Source: Haliclystus octoradiatus (lineage: Eukaryota; Cnidaria; Staurozoa; Stauromedusae; Haliclystidae). Taken from it: a stretch of 64,000 nt of DNA. The notes under the pieces are model-generated. The model was not told the DNA's origin, ran no database searches, and saw only the letters and a list, made by a program, of their open reading frames with translations. The first letter of the stretch is position 1. Every line of letters begins with the position of its first letter. Below, one piece after another: positions 1-11,726 of this stretch. The translations under genes and the position numbers were made by a program. The stretch is from NCBI GenBank assembly GCA_916610825.1, contig OU744449.1:7460243-7524242 (forward strand), read 5' to 3'.

Positions 1-688
1 AGTTAGCTAAAAAGTTATCAAAAATTCAATAATCTGCTCTTTTAAATAGGCAATTAGCAAACATTTAGTCAATAAATCTTTCTTAGTTTCATTTCTTTCT
101 TCACGTTGATGGCTTTTTACGAAATTCTTCAAATTATAGGTAAGAAACATTTTCTTTCCTTTTCAAGTTTTTCCAGTCAGTTTTCCATAATGAATAACAC
201 ACATAAGAACATACAAAATATTATTTAAAGATAAGAATCCATGACTATGTAAGAAAACGATGTTACACATCCACTCTTTTAATTTCAAAAAGAGAAATAT
301 AAATTTCCCGATATCAATTTTTCCTCGCAGCTTTTAGTTGATTTAAAAAAGACAAGTGTAAAGCTCTCGACTCAGCCTTCTTCCGGTGACGTCACGACAA
401 TAGGAGAATTGCATACTTGATCATGGATTGTAAAGATCAGAAAATGCTCTGAAAAAACGTACAAAACATTCACAAATCGGGGTTGGCTATGTTCTAAACC
501 AAATAGTTCATACTTTCCGTGAACTATGCTCTGATAGCACCACTCGAGTCATTCCAGGAGAAAAATCGAAGGCGAAAATTACTCGCCGAGGCGGCTCGTA
601 ATTTTCTGATGCCTTCTCGTTTTCTCCTTACGTGCCTCTCGTGGTGCTATCAGAGCATAGTTCACGGAAAGTATGAACTATTTGTTTA
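1..688. repeat. Direct repeat, left copy (cut by window edge)
   Basis: Nearly identical to 2558-3243, offset by about 2557 bases; the match begins at base 1, so this copy probably extends leftwards out of the window, and it stops at about 688. Differences are scattered single bases and small indels. It carries a perfect TGACGTCA at 387-394 and a 183-bp palindrome at 501-683. No open frame of note. It could be one LTR of a non-autonomous LTR element or one half of a local duplication; no primer site or polypurine tract was recognised. Confidence 0.85.
501..683. repeat. Palindromic (hairpin) repeat inside the direct repeat
   Basis: The left arm, starting AAATAGTTCATACTTTCC, is mirrored by the right arm ending GGAAAGTATGAACTATTT. 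The arms are about 47 bases, almost perfect, around a loop that itself holds inverted pieces (CTCGCCGAGGCGGCTCG). Looks like a small foldback MITE carried inside the larger repeat. Confidence 0.8.
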
Positions 689-711
689 ATACTTTATGCA
701 AATGAGATACG

Positions 712-850
712 GTACTGTCGTCTTGAAGGAAACAACTGTGGATGGTGGGAACATCGTTATTCAAAATAAAAAGTCATTCAATATGACGCACGAGTTATTC
801 AGAATTTTCGTGTATAAAGGGAATAAAATTTTCGTCTTCTTGCATTGAAC
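712..850. repeat. Interspersed repeat, uninterrupted copy
   Basis: This sequence (GTCGTCTTGAAGGAAACAACTG onwards, through ATCGTTATTC and AATTTTCGTGTA) reappears at 17550-17599 and resumes at 22509, where the Gypsy element splits it. It therefore shows the empty target site of that insertion. Confidence 0.75.
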
Positions 851-2557
851 TCTACTAACTCCCCTTGGGAGTTCCATTGTGTAGATCGAACAATTGCTGT
901 CAGTCCCATTGTGTTCGTTCTGGTGCTGACAGCCATTTGTCAATGCAAAATTCGCAAAGTTGAACAGACTATTGATTAACCTTTATATCAAAATGGAAAC
1001 TTCGTTTTTCTTTACGAAAGTAATTATTTTTAAAGTTTACAATGATTTGTAGGCCTATTTTCAGCATTTTTGAAGAAAATTTTGCCTAGGTTTTCGACAG
1101 TGTCCAGGCTAGTAACATGTAAGAACCTTCAAGACATCTATTCCTATATTTAGGGATTTATTAAGCATTCAAGCTCACATACGTTAATATGGTGGAGCAC
1201 GGATGGTAAAACTTACAAATTTAAAATTATTGGAGAAAAATTATCCACAAGGTGGTATCGATAATCATGCTAGCTAAATGATTTTCTCTCACACACACCA
1301 ACAGCGTGCAAAACAATGCCATTCTCTTTCCAAAGTCCAAACGGGCGATTCGCTTTAGTGTTTTGAGACCAAACCAGTGCAACTGTTGCAGCGTGGACCC
1401 AAAATTGAAAAAAAAAAACACACACAGACAGACAGACGGGTCTCTATCAACAAAACCGTTGTTGACTCGATCTTCTTCTCTCCTGATTTCAGTTCAAACC
1501 AAATCGGGACTGAATGAGCTCACTAGATGTTGAATTATAATTTGCACTTGATCTTATCCGCATAATTTCGTAATCATCATAATTTAATTTACACCTTGTT
1601 CTTAATTTCACTTGTTTGAAAACTCTTCTGAAATAGAAGTTAAGGGTAACAAGCCACGTTGCATGCGAACAGATAGTGGAATGGAATACATTTTGATGAA
1701 AGTTCCTACACAGGAAACTCATAGTTCTTAATTTGAGTAAACATTTGCTTAATTTAAGTACTGAAGTACTTGAAATAAGTATTTATTCAATGTTCAGCAT
1801 CCGGCACTTTTTTTACTAGGTTTTAAGACCTACCTTAAAAAAACTCAAAACAAGAACGAAATAATGATTGATATTTTCTCAAATCAAGACAAGGAATTTG
1901 CAATTATAAATCAAACTAAGCATCATTACTAGTAATTATTGATCAAATTGAGCATTATTTCCTGGATACTTCACAAATGCAATTAGAACATATCGAGGAT
2001 CTGCTACGATTTATTCTTGCAATTTGATTGGTTAACGCCAATAACGCCATTTCACCATAGCCGAGCTTGACCCCGTCGATTTCAAGAAATTTATGAAATT
2101 ACCAAACAACCGATAATTATTTAAATATGGCATTATAAACTGGCAAGTAATAAAAAGTAAAAAGCAAATACAGTGAATATTTGTAGAGTCATATACAATT
2201 TCATTGAGTTACTGTTTCATGCAGTGCCTCAGTTGTTCAAAATGAATCAAATGGCTCTGGGTGAAATATGTAAGCTAGTAAACAAACATGTTTAAAATGT
2301 ATAGAAATATTTTGCACAAATTAACAATTCAAAAACAATTTGCCTAACTTTTACAGTATTGATAATTGTAAAAACATAACATTCCCTCGTCCTTTTATGG
2401 CCAGTTTTTTCAAGTTCCTAGATATAAGTATAAGCACTAACTGGCATAGAAAGAAAAGCTTTCGATAAGCTATCAAAACCAAACAAATTCAACCGCTAAA
2501 ATTTCAAATATAAATTAAACCATTTCTCCAAATGAAAGTTAGCAACATTAGATAATC

Positions 2558-3243
2558 AGTTAGCTAAAAAGTTATCAAAAATTCAATAATCTGCTCTTTT
2601 AAATAGGCAATTAGCAAACATTTAGTCAATAAATCTTTCTTAGTTTCATTTCTTTCTTCACGTTGACGGCTTTTTACGAAATTCTTCAAATTATAGGTAA
2701 GAAACATTTTCTTTCCTTTTCAAGTTTTTCCAGTCAGTTTTCCATAATGAATAACACACATAAGAACATACAAAATATTGTTTAAAGATAAGAATCCATG
2801 ACTATGTAAGAAAACGATGTTACACATCCATTCTTTTAATTTCAAGAAGAGAAATATAATTTCCCGATATCAATTTTTCCTCGCAGCTTTTAGTTGATTT
2901 AAAAAAGACAAGTGTAAAGCTCTCGACTCAGCCTTCTTCCGGTGACGTCACGAAAATAGGAGAATTGCATACTTGATCATGGATTGTAAAGATCAGAAAA
3001 TGCTCTAAAAAACGTACAAAACATTCACAAATCGGGGTTGGCTATGTTCTAAACCAAATAGTTCATACTTTCCGTGAACTATGCTCTCATAGCACCACTC
3101 GAGTCACTTCAGGAGAAAACTCGAAGGCGAAAATTACTCGCCGAGGCGGCTCGTAATTTTCTGATGCCTTCTCGTTTTCTCCTTACGTGCCTCTCGTGGT
3201 GCTATCAGAGCATAGTTCACGGAAAGTATGAACTATTTGTTTA
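2558..3243. repeat. Direct repeat, right copy
   Basis: Second copy of the 1-688 repeat. It retains the TGACGTCA octamer (2943-2950) and the palindrome (3056-3238). Similarity ends with the bases TTGTTTA shared by both copies, after which the flanks differ. Confidence 0.85.
3056..3238. repeat. Palindromic (hairpin) repeat, second copy
   Basis: Same 183-bp palindrome as 501-683, with a few substitutions. Confidence 0.8.
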
Positions 3244-3851
3244 GTAATGTATTCTCAAATCAAGACAGGAATGCTAATAATAGTTGTATTTATTGATCAA
3301 ATTGAGCATTTTTCTCTTGAAATTTCGCTAATAGAATTAATGTAATCTCAAATCAAGATCAGACTGCTAATGACATTAGCAATTAGTGATCAAATTGAGC
3401 AGTTTTTTCTAGATATTCTGGAAGTTATAAAAATTTACCATAGAATCATGAGCATATTTTTTTTTTTTTGAGCATAAATTAGCAATATTGCTGTAAATAT
3501 TGGTTTGTGTATCAACATATAAGAACATATCATTCTTCAAATTGAAAAAAATATATGTTAATGGATCAGTCAAAATAAATTTCAACTGCCCAGTTGCAAT
3601 AAAGTAAATTAAACAGTGTAAACGGAGCACAGTAAAAGTACAACATATTGTTATTGCTACTAACTCCAAGTGTATAAGGCGTTTGTGTGCATACAATCAA
3701 TTTCCACATCGATTAGATATAATTTTCAACAATGCTATTATGCTATATATTCATCTCTTTCGGCAAAAAGCGCAATAACAAAACAACCGCAGGAGAAAGA
3801 GAATTGTTTCAAGAATTTCAGTTTATTTCTTGACTGGCTCAAGTCCCGCTT

Positions 3852-3963
3852 TCATTTTGCTGCCTCATTTTCATCATTTTCACTTCCGAATCCATCAAGA
3901 TCGGCGAATTTCAAACAGAAACCACGCACCAAAGCACATCCTTTCTTGTCCGCATAGAAGTTT
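3852..3963 (-). CDS. Last exon of an unrecognised minus-strand gene
   Basis: On the minus strand an acceptor (ATTCGAG before 3963) opens a frame of 36 codons that ends in TGA at 3852-3854. The exon starts with one base of a split codon, which fits the phase 2 donor of the exon at 4371-4641, so both join into one open frame. The encoded tail begins NFYADKKGCALVRGFCLKF and ends in an acidic stretch (DGFGSENDENEAAK). No family recognised. It might be the end of a small beta-rich domain begun in the previous exon; that is a guess from the alternating hydrophobic pattern. Confidence 0.5.
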
Positions 3964-4370
3964 CTCGAATCTTTTATAAGTGAAATCGATGAATTATAAC
4001 TAACACAAACCGTTTGAATCATGAATAACTATTTCATATCGCCATTATTAATAAAAGACATAGAAAACACAAAATCAGCAGAATGTTAGTTTGAAATATG
4101 CTGTGTGCTATGGTGTTTCGTGAAATATTACAATAAGAATTAATAAATAAAGTAATGAAACGTAGCATATGATCGCAAATGTCCGCAAGTGCTTTGATAG
4201 TATTTTATTTGTTCTTGATTGAAAGTATTTTATCCAATTATGTCGCATATTGTATATAACTCATCAACAGTCTTCGCATTATAATAATTACATAACATTA
4301 AACTTCTATAAGGAAAGTTATCTTTCAAAATGGTTTTGGATTATGTCTGATAAAGCTTTTAGGTCTTCAC

Positions 4371-4641
4371 TCAACGACGAATTCAGCACGAAGGGAACAG
4401 ATGCAAGGAGTTTGAGCGCCAGCTTTGTAGTTTTGGACATATTTGAACTTTTCTCCACAACTTTTGCATCCGATTAAGCAAAAACAATCTCTAAAGTTGA
4501 GCAAAACATTTTTTCCTCCAACAATGTCGTACAAATCTTCAAATATTCGAGGATCACTTTGTTCTGTTTCCACTGAATCCATCGTTGACAATAATACGAC
4601 TCTCCTGTCAAAAGATTCAATATGGCATATATTATCTAGGG
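4371..4641 (-). CDS. Penultimate exon of an unrecognised minus-strand gene, four-cysteine cluster
   Basis: Open for 89 codons between an acceptor (ATCTGAG before 4641, phase 1 entry) and a donor (GA/GTGAAG, phase 2 exit). The encoded segment contains a Cys-x2-Cys (GCKSCGEKFK) and, about 20 residues later, Cys-x-Cys (TPCICS), a spacing that could bind zinc as in ribbon inserts of OB folds. That reading is inference; no family is recognised. The join to 3852-3963 keeps the frame and ends in a stop. The neighbouring coding-like stretches at 5.9-8.5 kb on the same strand may be its upstream exons. A 155-codon plus-strand frame across here is the shadow. Confidence 0.5.
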
Positions 4642-5834
4642 CTCAGATTGCAAGAATGAATATGTTTGAAAAGTATAACAGTGACCCAATTGAACGTGCA
4701 AGTATTGACAGAGGCAGCAGAGGGAGGCTAGGTAGTACATATTCTCGGTCAGGATACCCAGATCCCTCGGCAGGGAATACGTTTTGTGCTTCTATCTACA
4801 AGTATTTTACAAAGTTTTTTTACAAACATTTCCCTATAGTAGAGAAAACCTATTGCCAGTCCTCAATATTGAGCTCAGCCACTCTTAAAAAAGTTAAAGT
4901 TTTCGAATGAAAGCAACGATGGTACTGCTTCGTTGTATAGCAAAGCTCCTGTAATGATAATATATGTGATACAATAATCACAACCTTATTTCTAATGTTT
5001 GAAACACGAATAAATCAGTCTCAATTCAAGTTTTCTATATATGCTATGGTGTAAATAGAGGATTATCAGTTTGAGTGATGCCACCCAGACGGCAAAGTGT
5101 CAATCGCTTCTTAAAAATGAAGATTACTATATAGAGTAAAATAATAAGATATTCAGCATAGTAAGGGTAGACTATTATAGCTTCGAACAATGTAGAACAA
5201 CATTGATTCTTACTTTGACCTTCTGTACCTATGATTTCGCATGAGTATCCTCACAATTGCTCAACTGATGTTTTCTAGCCCAAATTGGGAGGTACTGAAA
5301 ATCCTCTATAGATTACAAACAGAATTATCTTACAAATTATTATAAAACCCATGTGCGATTTCAAACAATGGCAGGACTTGGAGCTAGAGCTTGTTCTATT
5401 AAGTTAAAAAAGACAAGGACTGCGTAATGATACTATTTTATGCCTCTATGTGTAATGTAGGTGAATGAGTATAGGTAGGTAGATATGTAGGATCAAGATA
5501 TCATAATGAGATAGATTGTGGTGTCCTTTTAGACAGAGAACACGCTTGCATTTGTTCTGAATAGAACTGATGTTTATTACAACATAACTTACAATATATT
5601 ATACTGAATCATATGAATTGCAGTTACATCATAATTACCGCATGTAAGCGTGCATTAATTCTTAGGTGGCTACTATTTAGATAAATCTCTAAACCATGGA
5701 ATACTTTGCTTATACTTTATCATGTAGATCAGCAATAAAAAAGAAACACAGTTATTCGTGACAAGTACTATACCCAAAATTGGTAACGTTATATTAGTAT
5801 TATAATATCACTCAACCGTATCAAGAATGTTGAA

Positions 5835-5890
5835 TGAGCTGAAAATGCTCATTTTGGTAACGAATCAAAATAAAAAAAACACACACGCAC
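5835..5890 (+). repeat. LINE 3' tail fragment
   Basis: The sequence TGAGCTGAAAATGCTCATTT followed by TGGTAACGA and then AAAAAAAACACACAC closely matches the reverse complement of 19890-19940. That stretch is the 3' end of the LINE fragment inserted in the Gypsy element. This is therefore a second, very short copy of the same LINE tail in the opposite orientation. Confidence 0.6.
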
Positions 5891-5936
5891 CATCAGGTTG
5901 GTAACAGTTAATTTAGATTTGCAACAGTGTCACAAA

Positions 5937-6212
5937 TTAAAAATGTTTTGATATGAAATTCTGTCCAGTAGTCATATGGGTTTCATCGATGACTGCTGTG
6001 ATCCACGGTAATCTTTGGGCTTTCATCAATTTTGTTTTGATTGGCGAGTGTTTTTTTAAAACTGCATAATCTGTAGTAAACCATTTTTTACAGACAACAT
6101 ACTTGTAGTAGTCCTTGTCTGTCATTTCTGTAGTTTCGTTTCCAATAAATTTCGTGAGGTTCAGGCATTTGAAGTCAGTTTCATTTTTCTTTTGTTGTCT
6201 GTATTTTATCAC
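5937..6212 (-). CDS. Possible upstream exon of the unrecognised minus-strand gene
   Basis: Minus-strand open stretch after a plausible acceptor (AACCTGAG before 6212). It encodes a Lys/Thr-rich segment with YVVCKKWFTTDYAVLKKH. No clean donor was found before the stop, so exon limits and membership are uncertain. One Cys and one His resemble part of a C2H2 finger, but the pattern is not complete. Confidence 0.25.
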   Translation of the reverse strand: MIKYRQQKKNETDFKCLNLTKFIGNETTEMTDKDYYKYVVCKKWFTTDYAVLKKHSPIKTKLMKAQRLPWITAVIDETHMTTGQNFISKHF

Positions 6213-6529
6213 CTCAGGTTAGACCTTATGTAGTTTGGTTTTGTAATTTGCGCAGCATATGTTTTGGTCTCATGCACAAATTGCAACGACGATAATAGCT
6301 GCGAAGAAGTGCCTTTCATGGGTTACAAGCAACATTCCTGAGGACGGTCTTTTTGGTGTAATTGATAAAATTTGTGATAACGAGGTTGTCTATTTGAATT
6401 CGAGCTATATGTTTGTCCAGATGCTGTTTTTGGGTTCTTCATGAGGTCTAATTGAAAACTATTTCCAATCTAGATTTCGACACCAATTCAATTACCCTAT
6501 TCAGACAATCGAAGTAATCGTTCAACGCT

Positions 6530-6942
6530 TCAGTTGATAGTGGATGTGATAGGTGTTTGCCTTTGATAAAAATTGGTCATTGGCAGAGCAGGTTGTATAT
6601 TTAATGAGTTTGCTTCAGATGATATACTGCATAATGCAGTTTTGTAGCAGGATTTTTTTCTGGTAGGGAAAACATTATTAATTACGGAAGTCATTTTCGA
6701 CAGAGAAATTAATGGATTATCGTTGAACAAAGAGTCCAAAAGAATGTCCTTATCAATCCAATGAAGACTATCAATATTTTGATGCATGGATCTAGCTTTG
6801 AAATTTTCTCAAATTTGACTTTTGACTTTGTAAATGATGTTTTTAGGCTAGAAAACTTGTCATTGTTTACCTGAACATTGGTTGATTTGTTAGAAACAGT
6901 CACAGTAGAGTCCTTCAAGAAATCTTCATTGTTTTTCAGCAT
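6530..6942 (-). pseudogene. Coding-like, low-complexity stretch with a frame change
   Basis: Two overlapping minus-strand frames (6709-6942 and 6530-6787) read like one Ser/Lys/Asn-rich, probably disordered protein segment. A change of frame is needed between about 6790 and 6830. It may be a disordered middle part of the gene ending at 3852, an assembly error or a relic. No domain recognised. Confidence 0.25.
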
Positions 6943-7699
6943 TTTGATAACATTTCGTTTCTCAAGCTTTTATTTTGTGATTATGTTTAATCTTACGATG
7001 TTTTCAATATTGTTGTTCTGTTGCGGCTCGTGACAGGGGAACAACGCAACTATCTGAGACCAGCTTTTTGGAAAGGATGTTTCATTTATACATGTTTTTA
7101 TAAATATTTTCAAGTGTAAACTCTGTTACACTGATTGGTTGCATAGTTCATTGGCGAGATCATCGAAGTTAAAATACCAATTTCTTGTATTTTCAAACAT
7201 GTGTTTTCTTAATATCAAATTGTAAATATCTGACCTGTTTTTCTAAATTAACAATAGTAAATGTTACAAGTTATCAATTAAAATATATTACAATTCAACG
7301 AACAAATATATCTGTATGATAAATACTTATAATACTTTACAATGCAGATAAACCCACTCGAGTGAAGTGGTGAAGACTTTCAATGCACTACATTTTCGAA
7401 TTACACTGCTCCGAATTCTGGGAAAATTTACACGAACTGATTAAATATTGCCTATCTACCAAAACCAAAAAGGGTTAACATTTTAACTATTGCTAACATT
7501 CGACGTATATATCTTTCTGAGAAAAACACATGCAGAACATTTAGGAATTCATATTAAATCATATTTAATTTCATTGTTGCAAATCAGATGGTATTATAAT
7601 ACTCACAATAATTATAAAATTTATTGAAATTTAAACTTATAATTGTTCTTGGTATTCTTCCAATAAAATTCACCTATCCATGTGCCTTTTCAGCCTCGG

Positions 7700-8497
7700 T
7701 AAATGCATCGATTATAGAATATAACGATTGAAAACTAAGATCTGGGCACGAAATATGTTTTTTGCAAGAGATTTCCGGAAACTCGTGTTCTACATCCGAC
7801 ACAGAATATTTTGTGAGAAAGTTTCTCAAGTGTCATTTCAATAACGCGGTCGAGTGTTCTACTCATTTCATCATTGTTCATATCTTCAAGAAGGTTATAG
7901 CATAAGTTCACTTGATTATTTGATTATTTTAATGTGAATGGCCAATTAAATAGCAGTGGTCTCAGTACTTTGAATTTCTTAGACGTGGAAGGCGATGAAG
8001 AAAATGGCGAACTCAATCGATGAAAGTTTAGGAGAGTGCGCCTACAGAAAGGTTTAAGTTGTGCTATTAAATATTGGTGATGGATTTGCACATCTAAAAG
8101 TGGTTTAACTTTGTCGGTAACCCTTCACACACAATCAAAACACACTGATTTAAATTGTCCATCGATAAAGATGAAAGTATGATCATGGCCAAATGAATCT
8201 GGTGTTCTCAAAAGTTACTATGAATGAGTTTATTTCCTCAGTCATTTCTGGAAATTCTGTGTCAAATATTTTTAACAATTTTGATGTATCCCTAGAAATT
8301 TTCTCGTCAGTAATAAAAACATTTATCTGAAATTCATTGCGTGGATGAGCAACTTCGAAAGGTTTATTTGTTATTTGTTTGGAAATGTGAAAAATAAGCT
8401 TGTAATTAATCATATCAAGATCAGATGGACACAGCAAATACGCTTCAATGTTTCGCAAAAGCCACAAGTCTAATCCATCTGGGATGTAGCAGTACAC
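7700..8497 (-). other. Coding-like minus-strand segments, unrecognised
   Basis: The frame at 8183-8497 encodes about 100 residues beginning with YCYIPDGLDLWLLRN and containing FDTEFPEMTEEINSF. A shorter minus-strand stretch at about 7730-7890 has the similar EHEFPEISCKK. The likeness may mean a repeated domain or two related exons. No family recognised. The rest of 4642-5834 and 6943-7699 shows nothing else that I can support. Confidence 0.25.
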
Positions 8498-10144
8498 AGC
8501 TCTGGTTTAGATTATAACAATACTGATGGAACAATTTTTTTTGTCTACAAATATTACAATTAAATATATGAAGTGAGGTAATTTTCGTACGCAAACGACA
8601 TAGGCATTTAAAAAATCACTGGGAACAAATTAAAAGAAATTCAAACTTTAAAGTAACTGCAACTCAACATTAATTTAAATAATAATGTGAACATCCATAA
8701 TTTGATCTTGTGTAAAATTTATTGTAAATATTGGTGTAACAACGTCGTTATAAATGTAACACACCGACACCCTATATTGTTGCAAATGTTCTAATTTACC
8801 AAACTAGATATCGATATTTATACTATATCTTGTTTATTCTGAGTATTGCTTGCTAAATTTTTGTAGTGTATTTATTGTATTCCCTCTCTTGTGATACACA
8901 CACTATCCGGATTATGTGTTATATGACGAAAATTGTGCTTCTGTATGTCGTAGGCCTTAGGCTGCCTAGCTATATAATGCAAATTGTATTCCTGTCATTT
9001 TGATGCGCAATGATATTTCAGTGAGCCTTTCAGTTTTATTGTGATTTGTTAGTTATGAATATATTTGTAAAAAAATTCCTTACATTAACATTAATTTGCA
9101 AATTGCAAAAGTAATCGAAGCAATATATTGGTTAAATATACCGCAACACATGGTGAATTAAATTGACATGGACACTTAAAGTAAGCTCTATTTAGCATTG
9201 TTGAAGCATAAAACTTCAAACATTTTTGAGCAACGTTGGATATTATAGTATGCAAGTTACTAAGATTGCGAGTCTTAGACTGCTCGGCTCAATTCTTGTG
9301 TCGGTTGAAGATCACGTAACTTCGTTTAGCGACAAATTCAACATAATCTGACCACGTGGCCGAGAACAATAGAGTTGCCAACCCTGTATTCATTAATCTA
9401 TGGAAAATGGGACTTCATGTCTGGTATCCTCACTTATCCCTGCAACTTATATAAGCTATACAGTAACAGAGTTGAAAGAAACCATTATAATCACTGCAGC
9501 GGTGTATGTAACCCCATCCTCAAGGAAAATCACTCCTTCTATCAAAATGATTGGAAAAAGAATTGACAAAGTTTTAAATCGATACCTTTCACTTAAGCAA
9601 TACAGCAGTCAAAGGCAAGGTACGCCTCTTGGCAAACTAAGAGAAGGGAGACAATGCTTGGCTTAACGCTCTTCCTCCAGTACCTCTCGGACTTTTCTTG
9701 ACAGATAAATGACTGCGTATTGCCATATCATTACGTTTGGGCTTGAAAATATGCGAGTAGCATGGGCAATACTACTGTTTTCCGAGATGGCCGTCATAGC
9801 TTGGCATGTGAAAAAATAAGCTAGTAGATGGAAACAGCATGTAGGAGACAACGGCATCATGCACAAAGCATTTATATCAATCAACAGTCCCTCGCTCCTT
9901 AAACCACCTTCTGGCAAAAGATGACGGAAAGAGACCTGGATGAATGATGCAGACTCGTTGATCTAGATGAAAGCCATTGCATATAGTGGGAATTCATCTG
10001 TATTGACTCATTTGCTCCAACACATATCAGTAGTTCATTAACAGGACCCCAAACAACGGCCCATTCAGCCAAGAGGAAAAAGGCTAAACAATATTCATCT
10101 CTGAGTGAAAAGCTTTTCAAGCCAATCGCCGCAGAATGAATATT
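8498..10144. other. Region without a recognised gene
   Basis: AT-rich DNA. 9375-10120 holds several overlapping frames of 60-88 codons on both strands and is less AT-rich than its surroundings, which suggests decayed coding sequence, perhaps of a transposon. I do not recognise a product and call nothing here. Confidence 0.4.
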
Positions 10145-10152
10145 GAACCTTT
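10145..10152. repeat. Target-site duplication GAACCTTT, left
   Basis: Eight bases identical to 11348-11355, immediately outside the terminal inverted repeats. Confidence 0.9.
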
Positions 10153-11347
10153 CAGTGGTTGATCCAGGGGGCGCGACAGGGGCAAGCGCACCCGTCAGAC
10201 TTTTAAACTGTTTGATAGCGCCGCGGCTGTTGTTTTGCTTTCATTCTTTACGAAAACAATAAATGGGAAAACGACTTGTAAATGAAATTTCATCCTGAGT
10301 ACGTCAAATATTTTCGTAGCAGATTGGAAGTAGCAGTACGATTGTTATAATAATCGTATGATTGGACACTAGACTAGAAGGAAGTCAACTTCATTTGACC
10401 AATCAACGACACTGATTTCGCTACCGCGGAAGTAGAGCATCCAATAGGTTGCTTTGATTTCGCTCCCCTCAGATGACGTAGCCTTCAAAGAATTTAGCTA
10501 TGAGCCAATGATAATGCTCTATTTCACATTCCTGACATAGTTCGCCCCCCTCGGCACCCATGAATAACAAAGCTTGTCTTGCTTACTGTCCTGCTTGTAT
10601 TTTCTTTTCTATTTTTGTTATTTTTAAACCCTTGAATCAGTCATCGTCATCTAGCCTCCTTTTGTTAACTTAATTACAAATGGCGCTTAGCGCTGCTTAG
10701 CGAAGAATTAAATTCATAATCATTGTTGGAAGTTAAAAAAATTTAAATGGTGATCTTTCTCAAGATAAAACTGAAAAAGTTTGAAAACATATACTCCAAG
10801 GAGATTTTTTCACATGAGTTCAAGGTGTCATTTTATTTGAACGATGCTGGTAGAAGTTTGTGAATTTGCAGAGTTGCAGTTTGCATCGTCAGGTCAGAGA
10901 GCAAACTCATAAATTCATAAGGTCATCTCATCTCAAATTTGGTGGAAACTTATCTTGGTATCTCATGATTCACGAGGCATCCTTATCCAAACTCAGGAAA
11001 TACTAAACAAGACAAATGTTCTTCTCTCTCTAGGGTACATTGTTTAAATTTGTATTTACTATTTTCTTACAAATGCTGATATATTTAACTTGAATATATA
11101 CTTGTTTTTCTTGATTACAACATTTTTTGTCGCTGTAAATTTGGAAAACTATGAGATAGACCATACTTTGTAGCTACTTGAAAGTCCAATGTGGATATGC
11201 AAAAACGATGCTACAGACATCCTAAGAGGTTTTAAATTTCAAAAATTTTCCGGGGGGCATGCCCCCGGACCCCCTAGATGGGTGGGGCTTCACACCCCTA
11301 CCCCAGAATTCTTGCACCCCTCACATTTTTGGCTGGATCCACCCCTG
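10153..11347. mobile_element. Non-autonomous hAT-type DNA transposon
   Basis: The left end CAGTGGTTGATCCAGGGGG and the inverted right end (reading inwards CAGGGGTGGATCCAGCC) form short imperfect terminal inverted repeats. The 8-bp duplication GAACCTTT flanks both, as is typical of hAT elements. Subterminal G/C runs (CGGGGGGCATGCCCCCGG at the right) form small hairpins. The interior of about 1.1 kb has no transposase frame, so it would depend on a relative for movement. Confidence 0.9.
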
Positions 11348-11355
11348 GAACCTTT
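11348..11355. repeat. Target-site duplication GAACCTTT, right
   Basis: Perfect match to 10145-10152. Confidence 0.9.
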
Positions 11356-11726
11356 GTTCAAGAAAGTGAAGCTTTTCATTGATTAACTTATGCGAACATT
11401 CGCTCAAAATAAAATGACTCTCGATCAAAAATTTTATTTTATCAGAGACTAGGTATTGCTATCCAGAAACGGAACTCCGTAACTATCATGAGAAATTTTA
11501 GTTTTATATAAATATGTACATAGAAATTATGAATATTATTATTTTTTTTAAATTATTTTAGCAAAGTTCTGGTAAAATAATAATGATCTACATTTGTAAG
11601 TACTTAAAAACTTTTTTAAGTTTTTGTTATCAATTAAATGTATTCCAGATTTTGAATATGTATATTCCTGTAAAATATCAACACAATGAAGTATAGAATT
11701 TCTTGCAATGGCATGGACAAAAAATA

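Larger units (their letters stand above)
1876..3405. repeat. Short dispersed repeat, three units (1876-1965, 3253-3320, 3346-3405)
   Basis: Each unit opens with CTCAAATCAAGA and closes with TTGATCAAATTGAGCA or a near match. Opening and closing blocks are roughly inverted, so each unit could fold back. The last unit has a central TGCTAATGACATTAGCA palindrome. Units lie on both sides of the right direct repeat. The rest of 851-2557 shows nothing recognisable. Confidence 0.55.

Noticed and set aside
4443-4910. 155-codon plus-strand frame
   Set aside because: Overlaps the minus-strand exon at 4371-4641, which has splice borders and phase continuity; no recognisable product on the plus strand.
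9375-10120. Overlapping frames as a transposase gene
   Set aside because: No catalytic motif, stops in every frame and no terminal repeats tied to it.
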